Source of the DNA: Acetobacter malorum
Lineage (GTDB): Bacteria > Pseudomonadota > Alphaproteobacteria > Acetobacterales > Acetobacteraceae
Assembly: GCF_002153605.1 (NCBI RefSeq)
Contig: NZ_JOPG01000018.1
Coordinates: 124,001 to 188,000, forward strand
Direction: 5' to 3'
DNA length: 64,000 nt
Shown here: piece by piece, positions 38,349 through 50,465 of the stretch
How the letters are laid out: every line of letters begins with the position of its first letter
Numbering within the stretch: the stretch's first letter is position 1
Made by a program: the position numbers and the translations under genes
The notes under the pieces: generated by a model
What the model was told of the DNA's origin: nothing
The model's input: only the letters and a program-made list of their open reading frames with translations
The model's database searches: none

Positions 38349-39338
38349 TTATCCCAGCAAAAACCACACCCGGAAAACCAGTTGTTCGAGCTTTTTATGC
38401 CGCCTGAGCTGCTTTAGCTGGTGCATGAGGGAGACTCGGGAAAGAGCTCCCCGCAGGCCGGGTTTCTGCGTTTTGCGGAGCAGACGCAAAGCGTTAACCG
38501 CGTCCGGCGTAAGCAGGCTTTGCCGGTTGAGCAGATAGAGCGTATTGGCCCTAAAAATATTCATAAATGCCGTCGGCCCACGTTTGAGGGCCGCCAGTGC
38601 GCGGTGCAGGAACTGGCTGCGCGCGCCTACGGCGTTTTTTCCGTGCTGACGATAGAACAGAGACGGCTGATTATCCGTAAGAATGCGTCCGCCTGCGCCA
38701 CTTACCATCAGGTAAGCCCACCAGTCATGCAGCAGAAATGTGGGGGCGGGCATGGCTTTGCGGAGCAAAGCACAGGCGGCAGGAGACAGCATCAGAGTAC
38801 AGCCTGTCGCAATATTCTGCGTCATGGCGGGCAAAAAGCTGGTTGTGTCCGGCAGCTCGGGAGACAAGCCGGTAGGGCGCAGGTTTTTGTCCGTCAGGGT
38901 CTGGCGTGTGCAGTAGAGTGCCGGGGTATGCTCTGCCACCGTCGCCAGAGCGCGCAGACCGCGTTCCAGCTTATCAGAGAACCAGACGTCATCCTGATCA
39001 CAAAACGCGACAGAAAGATTGGGGGGTGTGTGGTCCAGGAGGGTGGCGTAAGAGCCGGTGACGCCCAGATGCTCACCATTGCGCGGCATCACTTCTACGC
39101 AGCGCTCTTTGCCAACCTGCTGGGTAAATTTGTGCATGACGGCGAGGCTGGCATCTGTAGAGCCGTCATCCCGCCAATATAAAGTCCAGTCAGGGCGGCT
39201 TTGATGCAGGAGCGAGTTCAGCTGCTGCTGTAAATAGGGGACACCGTTATAAAGAGACAGCAGAATGGCAACAGAAGAGCCACCGTCCAAAGAAGTAGTC
39301 TGGCGGTTTATAAGAGTGTGCTGGCTGGTCTCCTGCAC
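38349..39338 (-). CDS. Glycosyltransferase family 2 (rhamnosyltransferase-like)
   Basis: A GT-A fold enzyme of 329 residues. The N-terminal VAILLSLYNGVPYLQQQLNS, WRDDGSTDAS and FCDQDDVW (the DxD-type metal site) are typical of rhamnosyl- and related transferases. A cationic C-terminus (RRHKK) may bind the membrane. The start is a GTG at 38339-region position 39338. It follows rfbD on the same strand by about 120 bp, so it may use dTDP-L-rhamnose, an inference from neighbourhood. Confidence 0.82.
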   Translation of the reverse strand: MQETSQHTLINRQTTSLDGGSSVAILLSLYNGVPYLQQQLNSLLHQSRPDWTLYWRDDGSTDASLAVMHKFTQQVGKERCVEVMPRNGEHLGVTGSYATLLDHTPPNLSVAFCDQDDVWFSDKLERGLRALATVAEHTPALYCTRQTLTDKNLRPTGLSPELPDTTSFLPAMTQNIATGCTLMLSPAACALLRKAMPAPTFLLHDWWAYLMVSGAGGRILTDNQPSLFYRQHGKNAVGARSQFLHRALAALKRGPTAFMNIFRANTLYLLNRQSLLTPDAVNALRLLRKTQKPGLRGALSRVSLMHQLKQLRRHKKLEQLVFRVWFLLG

Positions 39339-39458
39339 CTGTGATGCTCTTCCTTCAGATCCTGCGGAATACGAAACGCCTCCCGCTTAAGCGTGCCGCA
39401 AAGCTGGCCGAAAAATCTGTCAAATTTCAGACCTTTCCGAACAGCTTTGCAGGGTCTT

Positions 39459-40364
39459 TTACGCAGTCTGTGCAAAAATCTGATCAACCGTTTTCCGCAC
39501 ACTGTCCTGCCATGCAGGCATTGTAACGCCGAAAACGCGCGTCAGTTTGGTGTTATCCATGCGAGAATCAGCCGGGCGCTTTGCCGGTGTCGGCCAGTCT
39601 TCCGTGCGAATGGCCGTGACTTCTGGCATTTTCTGGCCGTGGGTTGCTGCATCCTGTAACGCAGCGACCGCCAGACCGTGCCAGGTTGTCTCTCCCGTGC
39701 CGCAGGCGTGGTAAATGCCAGCGAACTCATCTTTCCAGCCGTCTTTTTCCAGAACCGCAAGAATGGAGAGGATTGCCTCCGCCAGATCATCCGAGCTGGT
39801 CGGGTTACCTTTCTGGTCTCCAACCACTTTCAGAGCCGGGTTTTTAGCGCCGGCATTAAGCATGGTGCGCACAAAGTTTTTCCCGTGTGCGGAATAAACC
39901 CATGATGTGCGCAGCACGATGGTTTTGGGGTTAGCTGTCAGCGTCTTGCTCTCGCCCTCAGCCTTGGTGCGGCCATAGACAGTCTCGGGAGAAACCGGGT
40001 CTGTCTCCACATACGGTGCACCCTTGTCCCCGGAGAACACATAGTCCGTGGAAACCTGGATCAGCGGAATGCCGCGCAGGGCACACAGGCGGGCCAGCTC
40101 TTCCGGGCCCGTGGCATTGGCGCGGGCGGCACCTTCGGGCTCACTTTCTGCAAGGTCGACAGCGGTCCATGCCGCAGCATTTACCACGGCAACCGGCTTG
40201 ATGGCGTCCAGGGTGGCGGCAAGGGTTTCCGGCTTGTCGAAGTCGAAGTCCGGACGGCCCACGCAGCGGATGCGCGGGCCGCCGAGATTGACCAGAGAGG
40301 TCGCCAGCTGGCCTTTGCCACCCGTAACCAGAATGGGACCACCGTTCTGTGCAAGACTAGTCAT
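39459..40364 (-). CDS. rfbD: dTDP-4-dehydrorhamnose reductase
   Basis: RfbD (RmlD) makes the last step to dTDP-L-rhamnose with NAD(P)H. The 301-residue SDR protein has the Rossmann loop GGKGQLA, VVNAAAWTAVDLAE, the STDYVFSGDKGAPY stretch and the catalytic YGRTKAEGE. The ATG at 40364 is preceded by an AGGAG. It is 14 bp after rfbC. The order on this strand is rfbB-rfbA-rfbC-rfbD. Confidence 0.96.
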   Translation of the reverse strand: MTSLAQNGGPILVTGGKGQLATSLVNLGGPRIRCVGRPDFDFDKPETLAATLDAIKPVAVVNAAAWTAVDLAESEPEGAARANATGPEELARLCALRGIPLIQVSTDYVFSGDKGAPYVETDPVSPETVYGRTKAEGESKTLTANPKTIVLRTSWVYSAHGKNFVRTMLNAGAKNPALKVVGDQKGNPTSSDDLAEAILSILAVLEKDGWKDEFAGIYHACGTGETTWHGLAVAALQDAATHGQKMPEVTAIRTEDWPTPAKRPADSRMDNTKLTRVFGVTMPAWQDSVRKTVDQIFAQTA

Positions 40365-40378
40365 AGGTCTGCTCCTGA

Positions 40379-40936
40379 TTACAGATGAAACCAGCCTTTG
40401 GCGGCAGAAAATTCCGGGGCTTCCAGATCTTTTTCAGAAAGAACGGCCTCTTCTGCCTTGATGGGCCAGTCAATGGCCAGCTCTTTGCTGTTCCAGATCA
40501 CCGCGCGTTCAGAGGCCTTGTTATACAGGCCCGTGCATTTGTACTGCACTTCCGCATCTTCGGTCAGAGTGCAGAAGCCATGCAGGAAACCCGGCGGAAT
40601 CCAAAGCTGTGACCAGTTTTCTTCAGACAGTTCGGCCGCAACCCATTTGCCGTAAGTCGGGGAGCCGGTCCGGGCATCTACAGCCACATCCCAGATCGCA
40701 CCTTTGGTGCAGCGCACCAGCTTGCCCTGAGCGTAGGGTGCCAGCTGGCAGTGCAGGCCGCGGATCACGCCTTTCTGGCGGGAAAGGCTCTGGTTATCCT
40801 GCACGAAGGGTTCGGTAATGCCTGCGTCCCGCATCCGGTCGATATTGTAGGTTTCAGAGAAAAACCCACGATTGTCCTGAAAACGCGGCGGCGTGACCAG
40901 AATCACGTCCTCAATGGCAAGGCGTTCGACTTTCAT
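40379..40936 (-). CDS. rfbC: dTDP-4-dehydrorhamnose 3,5-epimerase
   Basis: RfbC (RmlC) is a cupin-fold epimerase acting on dTDP-4-keto-6-deoxyglucose. The 185-residue protein has DNRGFFSETYN, the catalytic-histidine motif RGLHCQ, VRCTKGAIWDVAVD and LWIPPGFLHGF. The ATG at 40936 has a CAGGAG upstream. Length and order are normal for the pathway. It lies 48 bp after rfbA. Confidence 0.96.
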   Translation of the reverse strand: MKVERLAIEDVILVTPPRFQDNRGFFSETYNIDRMRDAGITEPFVQDNQSLSRQKGVIRGLHCQLAPYAQGKLVRCTKGAIWDVAVDARTGSPTYGKWVAAELSEENWSQLWIPPGFLHGFCTLTEDAEVQYKCTGLYNKASERAVIWNSKELAIDWPIKAEEAVLSEKDLEAPEFSAAKGWFHL

Positions 40937-40984
40937 GAAAGGAAAGCTCCTGTCTGCAAATGGTAAGAAAGAGAAAAGGGAGGT

Positions 40985-41896
40985 TCAGCCTGCGGGCTGA
41001 ACCGTATTGGCAACCTGCATCAGGAGCCGTCCCAGTTCTGTTTTTCCCATGCGGGAGGCATGTGCGCGGAGCTGGTCCGCATCAATAAAGCCGAGCCGGA
41101 AGGCGACTTCCGCGGGAGAGCCAACCAGCATGCCCTGACGCGCCTGAATGGTGTGCACAAACTGACCAGCTTCCATCAGGCTGTCGGGAATACCGGCATC
41201 CAGCCAGGCACAGCCACGGCCCAGACGGTCCACATGCAGGCTGCCTTCTTCCAGATAGAAGCGGTTGAGATCTGTAATTTCCAGCTCGCCGCGTGCGGAG
41301 GGCTTGACGCGCTTGGCAAAGTCTAGGACGCGGTTGTCATAGAAATACAGACCGGTCACCGCCCAGTTGGAAACAGGTTCTTTCGGTTTTTCGACAATGC
41401 TCAGGGCACGGCCGGTTTCATCAAAGGACACCACGCCATAGCGTTCCGGGTCACGCACCTGATACGCAAACACGGTAGCGCCTGTGGGGCGCACGGCAGC
41501 GGACTGCAGGGCGGCACTCAGATGATCGGCAAAAATCAGGTTGTCACCCAGTGCGAGCGCACAGGGGGAGTTGTCTAGCCAGTCTTCTGCAATCAGGAAG
41601 GCCTGCGGAATGCCATCCGGGGAAGGCTGGGCGCGATATTCGAACGTGACGCCAAACTGAGAGCCATCGCCCAGCAGACGTTTGAACTGCGGGAGATCGG
41701 CTGGGGTGGAGATGATCATGATATCCCGAATGCCCGCCAGCATCAGCGTGGAGAGGGGATAATAGACCATCGGTTTATCATAGACCGGCAGCAGCTGTTT
41801 GCTGGCGGCCAGCGTCATGGGGTACAGGCGCGTGCCGGAGCCACCGGCCAGCAGAATACCCTTCATTTTTGTCTGAATTGCAGGCTTCTGTGTCAT
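40985..41896 (-). CDS. rfbA: Glucose-1-phosphate thymidylyltransferase
   Basis: RfbA (RmlA) makes dTDP-glucose, the first step of rhamnose synthesis. The nucleotide-binding signature [11 protein letters not shown] is followed by [20 protein letters not shown] in two adjacent blocks, and ALGDNLIF and the sugar-binding [16 protein letters not shown] are present. The ATG at 41896 overlaps the rfbB stop by 4 bp; a second ATG at 41866 (MKGILLAGG) is the classical N-terminus and equally possible. From 41896 the product is 303 residues. Confidence 0.95.
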   Translation of the reverse strand: MTQKPAIQTKMKGILLAGGSGTRLYPMTLAASKQLLPVYDKPMVYYPLSTLMLAGIRDIMIISTPADLPQFKRLLGDGSQFGVTFEYRAQPSPDGIPQAFLIAEDWLDNSPCALALGDNLIFADHLSAALQSAAVRPTGATVFAYQVRDPERYGVVSFDETGRALSIVEKPKEPVSNWAVTGLYFYDNRVLDFAKRVKPSARGELEITDLNRFYLEEGSLHVDRLGRGCAWLDAGIPDSLMEAGQFVHTIQARQGMLVGSPAEVAFRLGFIDADQLRAHASRMGKTELGRLLMQVANTVQPAG

Positions 41897-42951
41897 TCTA
41901 CGGTGCTTCCCAGTCGGTTGCCTGTGTAACGGCGGGCGCGGATGCCTTCCCACCAGTCGCGGTTGTCCAGATACCACTGAACAGTGCGGCGAATGCCGGT
42001 CTCAAATGTATGTTTGGCTTTCCAGTCCAGCGCCTTTTCAGCGTGGGACGGGTCAATTTCATAGCGGAAATCGTGGCCGGGGCGGTCTGTCACAAAACGG
42101 ATCAGGCGGCTGCGCGGGCCTGCCGGGTCGGGCACCAGTTCGTCCAGCACATTACAGATGGTTTCCACCACCTGCAGGTTGGTGCGCGGCTGGCGGGCAC
42201 CGATCGCGTAAGTCTCCCCCGGCACACCGGTTTCAACAGCCTTGACCAGAGCTTCGGCGTGGTCTTCCACAAACAGCCAGTCACGCACGTTCTTGCCATC
42301 GCCATATACGGGCAGATCCTTGCCTTCGATGGCGTTGATGGTGATGAGTGGGATCAGCTTTTCCGGGAAATGCCAGATGCCGTAATTGTTGGTCGTGTTG
42401 GTGACAAACGTGGGCAGACCATAAGTATGATACCAGGCGCGGACCAGATGGTCGGACGAAGCCTTGCTGGCAGAATACGGGCTGCGCGGGTCATAGGGTG
42501 TTGTTTCGGTAAAGGGCGGGTCGTTTGGCTCCAGCGCTCCGAAGACTTCATCCGTAGAAATATGATGGAAGCGGAAGGCAGCGCGTTCGGCCTTGTCCAG
42601 CGTCAGCCAGTATTTACGAGCGGCTTCCAGCAGGGAATAGGTGCCGACCACGTTGGTCTGGATGAACACACCCGGGCCATCAATGGAGCGGTCCACATGG
42701 CTTTCTGCAGCCAGATGCATGACGGCCTGCGGGCGGAATGTTTCAAACAGACGGCTGAGTTCGCTGCCATTGACGATATTGGCACGAGCAAATTCATAGC
42801 GCCCGCTGGCAGCAGCATCTTCCACGGTTTCTTCAGACGCCGCATACGTCATGCAATCAACATTCAGGACAGAATGATTTGTGTCCCGAATAATATGGCG
42901 GATCACTGCAGATCCGATAAACCCGCACCCGCCTGTCAATAAGATACGCAT
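41893..42951 (-). CDS. rfbB: dTDP-glucose 4,6-dehydratase
   Basis: RfbB (RmlB) converts dTDP-glucose to dTDP-4-keto-6-deoxyglucose with bound NAD. The 352-residue protein has the Rossmann [35 protein letters not shown] with the catalytic Asp-Glu pair, and [10 protein letters not shown]. It is the first gene of the rhamnose operon on this strand. Its promoter must lie in the roughly 150 bp shared with the divergent PLP-enzyme gene. Confidence 0.97.
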   Translation of the reverse strand: MRILLTGGCGFIGSAVIRHIIRDTNHSVLNVDCMTYAASEETVEDAAASGRYEFARANIVNGSELSRLFETFRPQAVMHLAAESHVDRSIDGPGVFIQTNVVGTYSLLEAARKYWLTLDKAERAAFRFHHISTDEVFGALEPNDPPFTETTPYDPRSPYSASKASSDHLVRAWYHTYGLPTFVTNTTNNYGIWHFPEKLIPLITINAIEGKDLPVYGDGKNVRDWLFVEDHAEALVKAVETGVPGETYAIGARQPRTNLQVVETICNVLDELVPDPAGPRSRLIRFVTDRPGHDFRYEIDPSHAEKALDWKAKHTFETGIRRTVQWYLDNRDWWEGIRARRYTGNRLGSTVE

Positions 42952-43104
42952 TGGTATTCCGTTTTTGTGGACCGAAACAAACGATTAAAATCACTAGTCT
43001 TTGGGCATAGCTCAGAAGTACAGTCTTCGCCAGCAATCTTGGCAGATTTGCGATTTTCTTACGCTTGGCTGTATGAAAAACAAGCATATAGGCAGCCAGA
43101 GAGC

Positions 43105-45324
43105 ATGGTTCGTCAGGGAGTTGAAAGCGGAAAAATGTTTGCCAGAAACCTGACGGAAACCTTGCTGCATGTGCTGGATCGCCCGGAGCTGCGCCTGCTG
43201 GCAACACAATGCCGGATCATGCTGGACCCGGCAGTGGCCCATCCTTTTCATGTTCGTCCTGCGGGGCAGATTGTGCTGGGAGCACCCTGCCTTGGGGAGC
43301 GTCGGGTGGTGGCGTTCCATTTGCGCCATGCGCTGGAACTGGCCGTTTTGTCCGATGCGCAGGAGCCGGATCGGCTTCAGGCGCTTAAGATTTCCTTCTC
43401 TGCTGCCAGAACAGCAGCCCGGTTCTGGATGCTGGATGCGCCGGCTGATCTGCCTGCCCCGGAGGCATGGGTCCGGGCGTTTGCCAGCCCCCGGCTTCCC
43501 GGCAGAGAAGATCTGCCTCAGCTTTTTGCGGCCCTGCGTCCCCTTGTCAGTCTTCCGGGTAAGGAAGCAAACTATAGTGCTGTGCTTTGGGATAAGCTTC
43601 ACGCATGGCTTGTGCTGGCCTGGCCGCTGATTGGCCCGGTTGAAGCCCTGATGGCGGAAGGGGGCGATGCCCGCCTCAATATTGATGTGCGGACCGGCCT
43701 CAATCATTACGGCTGTTCGCACCGTCCGCGCCCATGGGCTGTGACCTTTGCCTCCTCCACCGCGTCGTCCCTCTCGGAGCGAGGCTTTACAGGGGGAGAA
43801 CTGGCGCGGGTGAAGCTGGCCCGCGCTGTTCTTGAAGGTGCTGCGGCGGAGGCGTTGCATGCCCTGGCTCTGGGTGTCCGGCATTTTCTGGCAGGCTGGT
43901 TCGGCTTGCCGGGGCAGGACCACGTCGTGCTGGCTTCTTCCGGGACGGATGCGGCGCTGGCTGTGCTGGCGCTGTCCACTTTGCCCGGGCAGCCGGTTAC
44001 AACCGTTCTGACCGCGCCGGAAGAGACGGGCAGCGGGGTGCCGCTGGCGTCCCACGGGCGGCATTTTGCGCAGGAAACAGCGCTCGGCGCATCCGTCTGC
44101 AAAGGGGATCTGGTGGCCGGATTCCCGGATGATACGATCTGTGTGGATCTGCCTTTACGGGATGCCGAAGGTCAGTTGCGACCCGAGGCCGAAGTGACGG
44201 CTGCATGCCAGAAAGATATTACAGACCAACTGGCTCAGGGGCGGCGTGTGCTGCTGCATGTGCTGGATCTGTCCAAAACCGGTCTGCTGGCGCCTGATCT
44301 GAAAGCTCTGGAAGCGCTGTGTGACCAGTATCCGGGCCAGTTGGATGTGGTGGTGGATGCCTGTCAGGCCCGGTTGATGCCTGAGCGTGTTCAGGCCTAT
44401 CTGGCCCGCGGTTGGGCCGTGATGGTGACGGGGTCCAAATTTTTTACCGGACCGCCATTCTGCGGGGCCCTTCTGCTGCCGGATTGCTGGAAAGCCCGGC
44501 TCGATCAGGGGCTCTTGCCTGAAGGTCTCTCGGCTTACGCTAACCGGTGTGAGTGGCCCGCCAGCCCGGCCTGCCGTGGTCTGGCGTCTGGCTTTAATCA
44601 TGGATTGCTGCTGCGCTGGCGAGCGGCACAGGCTGAAATGGCAGCTCTCGGGGCGATTCCCTCATCAGTGGTGGCGGAACGATTGCAAGGTTTTCTTGGG
44701 GCCGTCACGCAAGGAATTGAAGCAAACGCTGACCTGGAGTTTCTGCCACAGCCAGCACCGCGGCGGGAGGCGCTGCCTCATGACTGGGACCGTCAGCAGA
44801 CAATTCTGTCCTTTCTGGTGCGTGCGCCTGAGGGGGTAAAAGGGGCGATACCGTTAGATCTGTCGCGATGTCGGAAGCTCTATCAGTGGCTGAACGCGGA
44901 TCTTTCGTCTTATGTCCCGGAAAAGCAGAAGGCGCTTGCCGCGCTGCTGTGCCATATCGGTCAGCCTGTCCCCATTCCGCACGCGCAGGCCGCTGGCGGG
45001 CTGGTCGGGGCGTTGAGACTCTCAGCCGGGGCACGCCTTGTGTCCGGGGAGCCTTCTCATGAAGGTCTGGATGCGACCGCGCGTATGACGCGGGAAATTC
45101 AGGATGCGCTCCGGGTTCTGGAAAAAATCAGTCTGATTCTGACGCATTGGGACGCCATTGCGCAGGCGGACCCGCTGCCGTCCTATGCTCCGCACTGGGA
45201 GCCGGAAGGCTCAACGGACGAGTCTCACTGGTCAGAACGCTCCGTGAAAGAGAGCGTGACTGACAAGCAGAAAGCAGACGCAATGCGGCGTTCCATTTCT
45301 GCTCTTGCCTTGGGCGGTTCCTGA
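43105..45324 (+). CDS. Unassigned two-domain protein with PLP fold-type-I core
   Basis: I do not recognise this family. From the ATG at 43105 it is 739 residues; an in-frame GTG at 42967 would add 46 AT-rich residues but lies only 15 bp from rfbB, and an ATG at 43135 is also possible. Residues 1 to about 190 form a helical domain without a motif I know. From about 200 the protein resembles class-V/PLP enzymes: YGCSHRPRP at 202-210, phosphate-binding SSGTDAAL (278-285), the VVVDACQ aspartate D418, and a Schiff-base-type Lys in TGSKFFTGPPF (K445). Residues about 560-739 form a further C-terminal region. A histidine phosphatase follows after 15 bp, so the two are cotranscribed. It is divergent from the rhamnose operon. 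Substrate unknown. Confidence 0.75.
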   Translation: MVRQGVESGKMFARNLTETLLHVLDRPELRLLATQCRIMLDPAVAHPFHVRPAGQIVLGAPCLGERRVVAFHLRHALELAVLSDAQEPDRLQALKISFSAARTAARFWMLDAPADLPAPEAWVRAFASPRLPGREDLPQLFAALRPLVSLPGKEANYSAVLWDKLHAWLVLAWPLIGPVEALMAEGGDARLNIDVRTGLNHYGCSHRPRPWAVTFASSTASSLSERGFTGGELARVKLARAVLEGAAAEALHALALGVRHFLAGWFGLPGQDHVVLASSGTDAALAVLALSTLPGQPVTTVLTAPEETGSGVPLASHGRHFAQETALGASVCKGDLVAGFPDDTICVDLPLRDAEGQLRPEAEVTAACQKDITDQLAQGRRVLLHVLDLSKTGLLAPDLKALEALCDQYPGQLDVVVDACQARLMPERVQAYLARGWAVMVTGSKFFTGPPFCGALLLPDCWKARLDQGLLPEGLSAYANRCEWPASPACRGLASGFNHGLLLRWRAAQAEMAALGAIPSSVVAERLQGFLGAVTQGIEANADLEFLPQPAPRREALPHDWDRQQTILSFLVRAPEGVKGAIPLDLSRCRKLYQWLNADLSSYVPEKQKALAALLCHIGQPVPIPHAQAAGGLVGALRLSAGARLVSGEPSHEGLDATARMTREIQDALRVLEKISLILTHWDAIAQADPLPSYAPHWEPEGSTDESHWSERSVKESVTDKQKADAMRRSISALALGGS

Positions 45325-45339
45325 CAGCACAACAGTCCC

Positions 45340-46035
45340 ATGACTGTCAGCCTCACTCGCCCCGCCACCCAGCAGACCAATCAGGGTAATTTTCTCGATA
45401 CGCCGCAGCTTGCACCCGGCATTACGCGGTTCTGGCTGATCCGCCATGCGCTGGTGGAGCAAAACGCGCGCCTTCGGCTTTACGGGGCGCTCGATGTTCC
45501 GCTCTGTCCGGATAGCCTGATTGCACAACGCCCGATGTATGAGGCTCTGGCCGCACGCCTGCCGCGTGAGGCGCACTGGCTTGTCAGCCCCCTTTCCCGC
45601 ACACGGCGCACGGCTGAGGCGATTCAGGAGGCCGGTTATGACCCGGTGCCGATGGATGTGGAACCCGCTCTGATCGAGCAGAATCTCGGCGAGTGGCACA
45701 ACATGCCGCATCAGGAACTGCCGCAGCATCTGCGTCTGGCCCCGCATCCCTTCTGGTCGATTTCGGCCACAGAATGCCCGCCGGGTGGTGAGAGTATGCT
45801 GGATGTCTGCGGGCGCGTGGGTGTGACGCTGGACCGGCTGGCCGAAGCCTATGAAGGGCAGGATATCGTCGCTGTCAGCCACGGCGGGGCTATTCGCGCA
45901 GCTCTGGCTCATGCGCTGCGGATTCACCCCGAGACCGCGCTGCACTTCTCCATTCAGAACCTTTCCCTGACTATTCTGGAAAGGCTGAATGAGGGCTGGC
46001 GTGTTGTCACCGTGAACGAACTGCCCGGTATCTGA
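45340..46035 (+). CDS. Histidine phosphatase family protein
   Basis: A 231-residue member of the phosphoglycerate mutase-like superfamily. The phospho-histidine is H36 in LIRHALVEQ (RHA rather than the classical RHG). SPLSRTRRTAEAI provides the phosphate pocket, EQNLGEWHNMP the acid/base region, and VSHGGAIRAAL the second catalytic histidine. It could be an alpha-ribazole phosphatase-like or small-metabolite phosphatase. Its position directly behind the unassigned PLP protein suggests it acts on that enzyme's phosphorylated substrate or product, which is inference. Confidence 0.85.
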   Translation: MTVSLTRPATQQTNQGNFLDTPQLAPGITRFWLIRHALVEQNARLRLYGALDVPLCPDSLIAQRPMYEALAARLPREAHWLVSPLSRTRRTAEAIQEAGYDPVPMDVEPALIEQNLGEWHNMPHQELPQHLRLAPHPFWSISATECPPGGESMLDVCGRVGVTLDRLAEAYEGQDIVAVSHGGAIRAALAHALRIHPETALHFSIQNLSLTILERLNEGWRVVTVNELPGI

Positions 46036-46106
46036 GGATTTAGGCAGTTTCGTCCCACCAGAAGGTCATCTCTGGCCTTCAGGTGATGTTTTCAACAAGA
46101 CGTGCT

Positions 46107-48602
<2,496 letters not shown>

Positions 48603-48829
48603 AAGTGTCTTTCCTCTGGCTGCGGCGGAACGCCGGGGCACCGAGAGGAGGGCCGCAGCGGTCAGTCTGGCAAGGGTCCTGAAAAAGCGTCAGGACTCGT
48701 ATCTGGTCATCAAACAGAAACGATGAAACCCCTTGCGGGTTTTGCGGCAGCACTTAACTGTTTATGCTTGCGCCGCTCTGCCGGGAGAACCCGCTACCCG
48801 GAGCCTTAGTCCTGTCAGGAGTTTCGTCC

Positions 48830-50287
48830 ATGTCATCCATTCCTTCAAGCCCTGGCGCTCTGGCGGTTACAGACCAGATGTTTTTTGACAGACCCGGAGC
48901 CTTGCTGGACCGTGCCGATGCGGAAGCCATGACCCGCAAGGCGCTGGAGGGGATGGATGATGGAGAACTGTTTCTGGAATATCGGGAAAGCGAGGGCATA
49001 GCGCTGGATGATGGCGTTATCCGCTCAGCGTCTTTTGATACCAGCAGCGGTTTTGGCCTGCGGGCGGTACTGGGGGAAGAAACAGGCTTTGCCCATTCTG
49101 ATGACCTGAGTCGTTCCGCTCTGGCGCGCGCCGGAGAGGCGGTTAGCGCTGTGCGGGGCGGTCGTTCCGGCACTATGTCGGACGCGCCTCGCTCCACCAA
49201 TCGTCGCCTTTACACGGATGCCAATCCGCTGGGCGAGACGGATTTTGCGGCCCGTTCCGGCCTTCTGACCCAGATTGATGCCTATGCTCGCGGCAAAGAT
49301 AGTCGCGTGGTGCAGGTTATGGCCTCTCTCTCTGGCGAATGGCAGGCTGTGCAGATTATCCGGGCCGATGGCGCACGGGTGGCGGATCTGCGCCCACTGG
49401 TGCGGCTGAACGTCTCTGTGGTGGTGGAGCAGGACGGCAAGCGTGAAAGCGGCAGCCACGGTCTGGGTGGCCGGTATGAAATTAACCGCCTGCTGGAAGC
49501 CGAAACATGGCAGGGCGCTGTGCATGAAGCACTGCGGCAGGCGCTGATCGCCCTTGAGGCCCGGCCGGCTCCGGCAGGTGAGATGGAAGTTGTGCTCGGC
49601 GCAGGCTGGCCCGGTATTTTGCTGCATGAAGCCGTCGGGCACGGGCTGGAGGGTGACTTCAACCGCAAGGGCACATCCGTGTTTGCCGGGCGTATGGGGA
49701 CGCGCGTTGCGGCTCCCGGTGTCACGGTCATTGATGACGGCTCTCTGCCCGACCGTCGCGGAAGCCTGACTATTGATGATGAAGGTACCCCGACAGGCCG
49801 GACGACGCTGATTGAGGATGGGATCCTCAAAGGCTATCTGCAGGACCGTCTGAACGCCCGTCTGATGGGGGTGGCCCCGACGGGCAATGGCCGCCGCCAG
49901 TCCTACGCGCATATGCCCCTGCCGCGCATGACCAATACGCTGATGCTGCCCGGTCAGGCTTCCACGGAAGACATGATCAGCTCCATGAAGCGCGGCCTGT
50001 ATGCCGTGCATTTTGGCGGTGGTCAGGTGGATATTACATCCGGCAAATTCGTGTTCTCGGCCTCCGAGGCTTATCTGGTGGAAGACGGCAAGATCACGGC
50101 CCCCGTTAAAGGGGCGACGCTGATCGGGAATGGCGCTGACGCCATGACGCATGTTTCCATGATCGGCAAAGACATGGAACTGGACCCCGGTATTGGCACC
50201 TGCGGCAAAGCCGGGCAGGGCGTGCCGGTTGGGGTCGGGCAGCCGACCCTGAAAATGACGGGCCTGACGGTTGGCGGCACGGCCTGA
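48830..50287 (+). CDS. tldD: Metalloprotease TldD
   Basis: TldD pairs with TldE (PmbA) to form a zinc protease that trims leader peptides and degrades unfolded peptides. The ATG at 48830 has an AGGAG seven to eight bases upstream; the frame opens 22 codons earlier without a ribosome site. The 485-residue protein has the HEXXXH zinc motif HEAVGHGLEGD (H266, E267, H271) and the downstream GRRQSYAHMPLPRMTNT and TCGKAGQGVPVGVGQPT, all diagnostic. No tldE partner lies in the window. Confidence 0.96.
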   Translation: MSSIPSSPGALAVTDQMFFDRPGALLDRADAEAMTRKALEGMDDGELFLEYRESEGIALDDGVIRSASFDTSSGFGLRAVLGEETGFAHSDDLSRSALARAGEAVSAVRGGRSGTMSDAPRSTNRRLYTDANPLGETDFAARSGLLTQIDAYARGKDSRVVQVMASLSGEWQAVQIIRADGARVADLRPLVRLNVSVVVEQDGKRESGSHGLGGRYEINRLLEAETWQGAVHEALRQALIALEARPAPAGEMEVVLGAGWPGILLHEAVGHGLEGDFNRKGTSVFAGRMGTRVAAPGVTVIDDGSLPDRRGSLTIDDEGTPTGRTTLIEDGILKGYLQDRLNARLMGVAPTGNGRRQSYAHMPLPRMTNTLMLPGQASTEDMISSMKRGLYAVHFGGGQVDITSGKFVFSASEAYLVEDGKITAPVKGATLIGNGADAMTHVSMIGKDMELDPGIGTCGKAGQGVPVGVGQPTLKMTGLTVGGTA

Positions 50288-50465
50288 CGGCCGCCGCACT
50301 GAGAGAATAAGCATACAGAAAGTTCACTCCGGCTGTCGGCAGGAGAGGCGGTGGCCGGAGATCTGAAGCGGGAAGAGGTTCTGCCGGACTGGCGCTCATG
50401 CTAGAGCGTGGGCCGGATGACCCTGCCCCGACGGCAGGCTGAGGCGTAAACAGGAATTAAAGAGA

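Noticed and set aside
42967-43104. N-terminal extension of the PLP protein from the GTG at 42967
   Set aside because: It would leave only 15 bp between two divergent start codons, is AT-rich, and lacks a ribosome site; the region is better read as a shared promoter.
46061-46080. Terminator between the histidine phosphatase and trehalase genes
   Set aside because: GAAGGTCA/TGGCCTTC pairs with one G-T pair, but neither strand shows a convincing T-run right after it; kept only as a possible weak structure.
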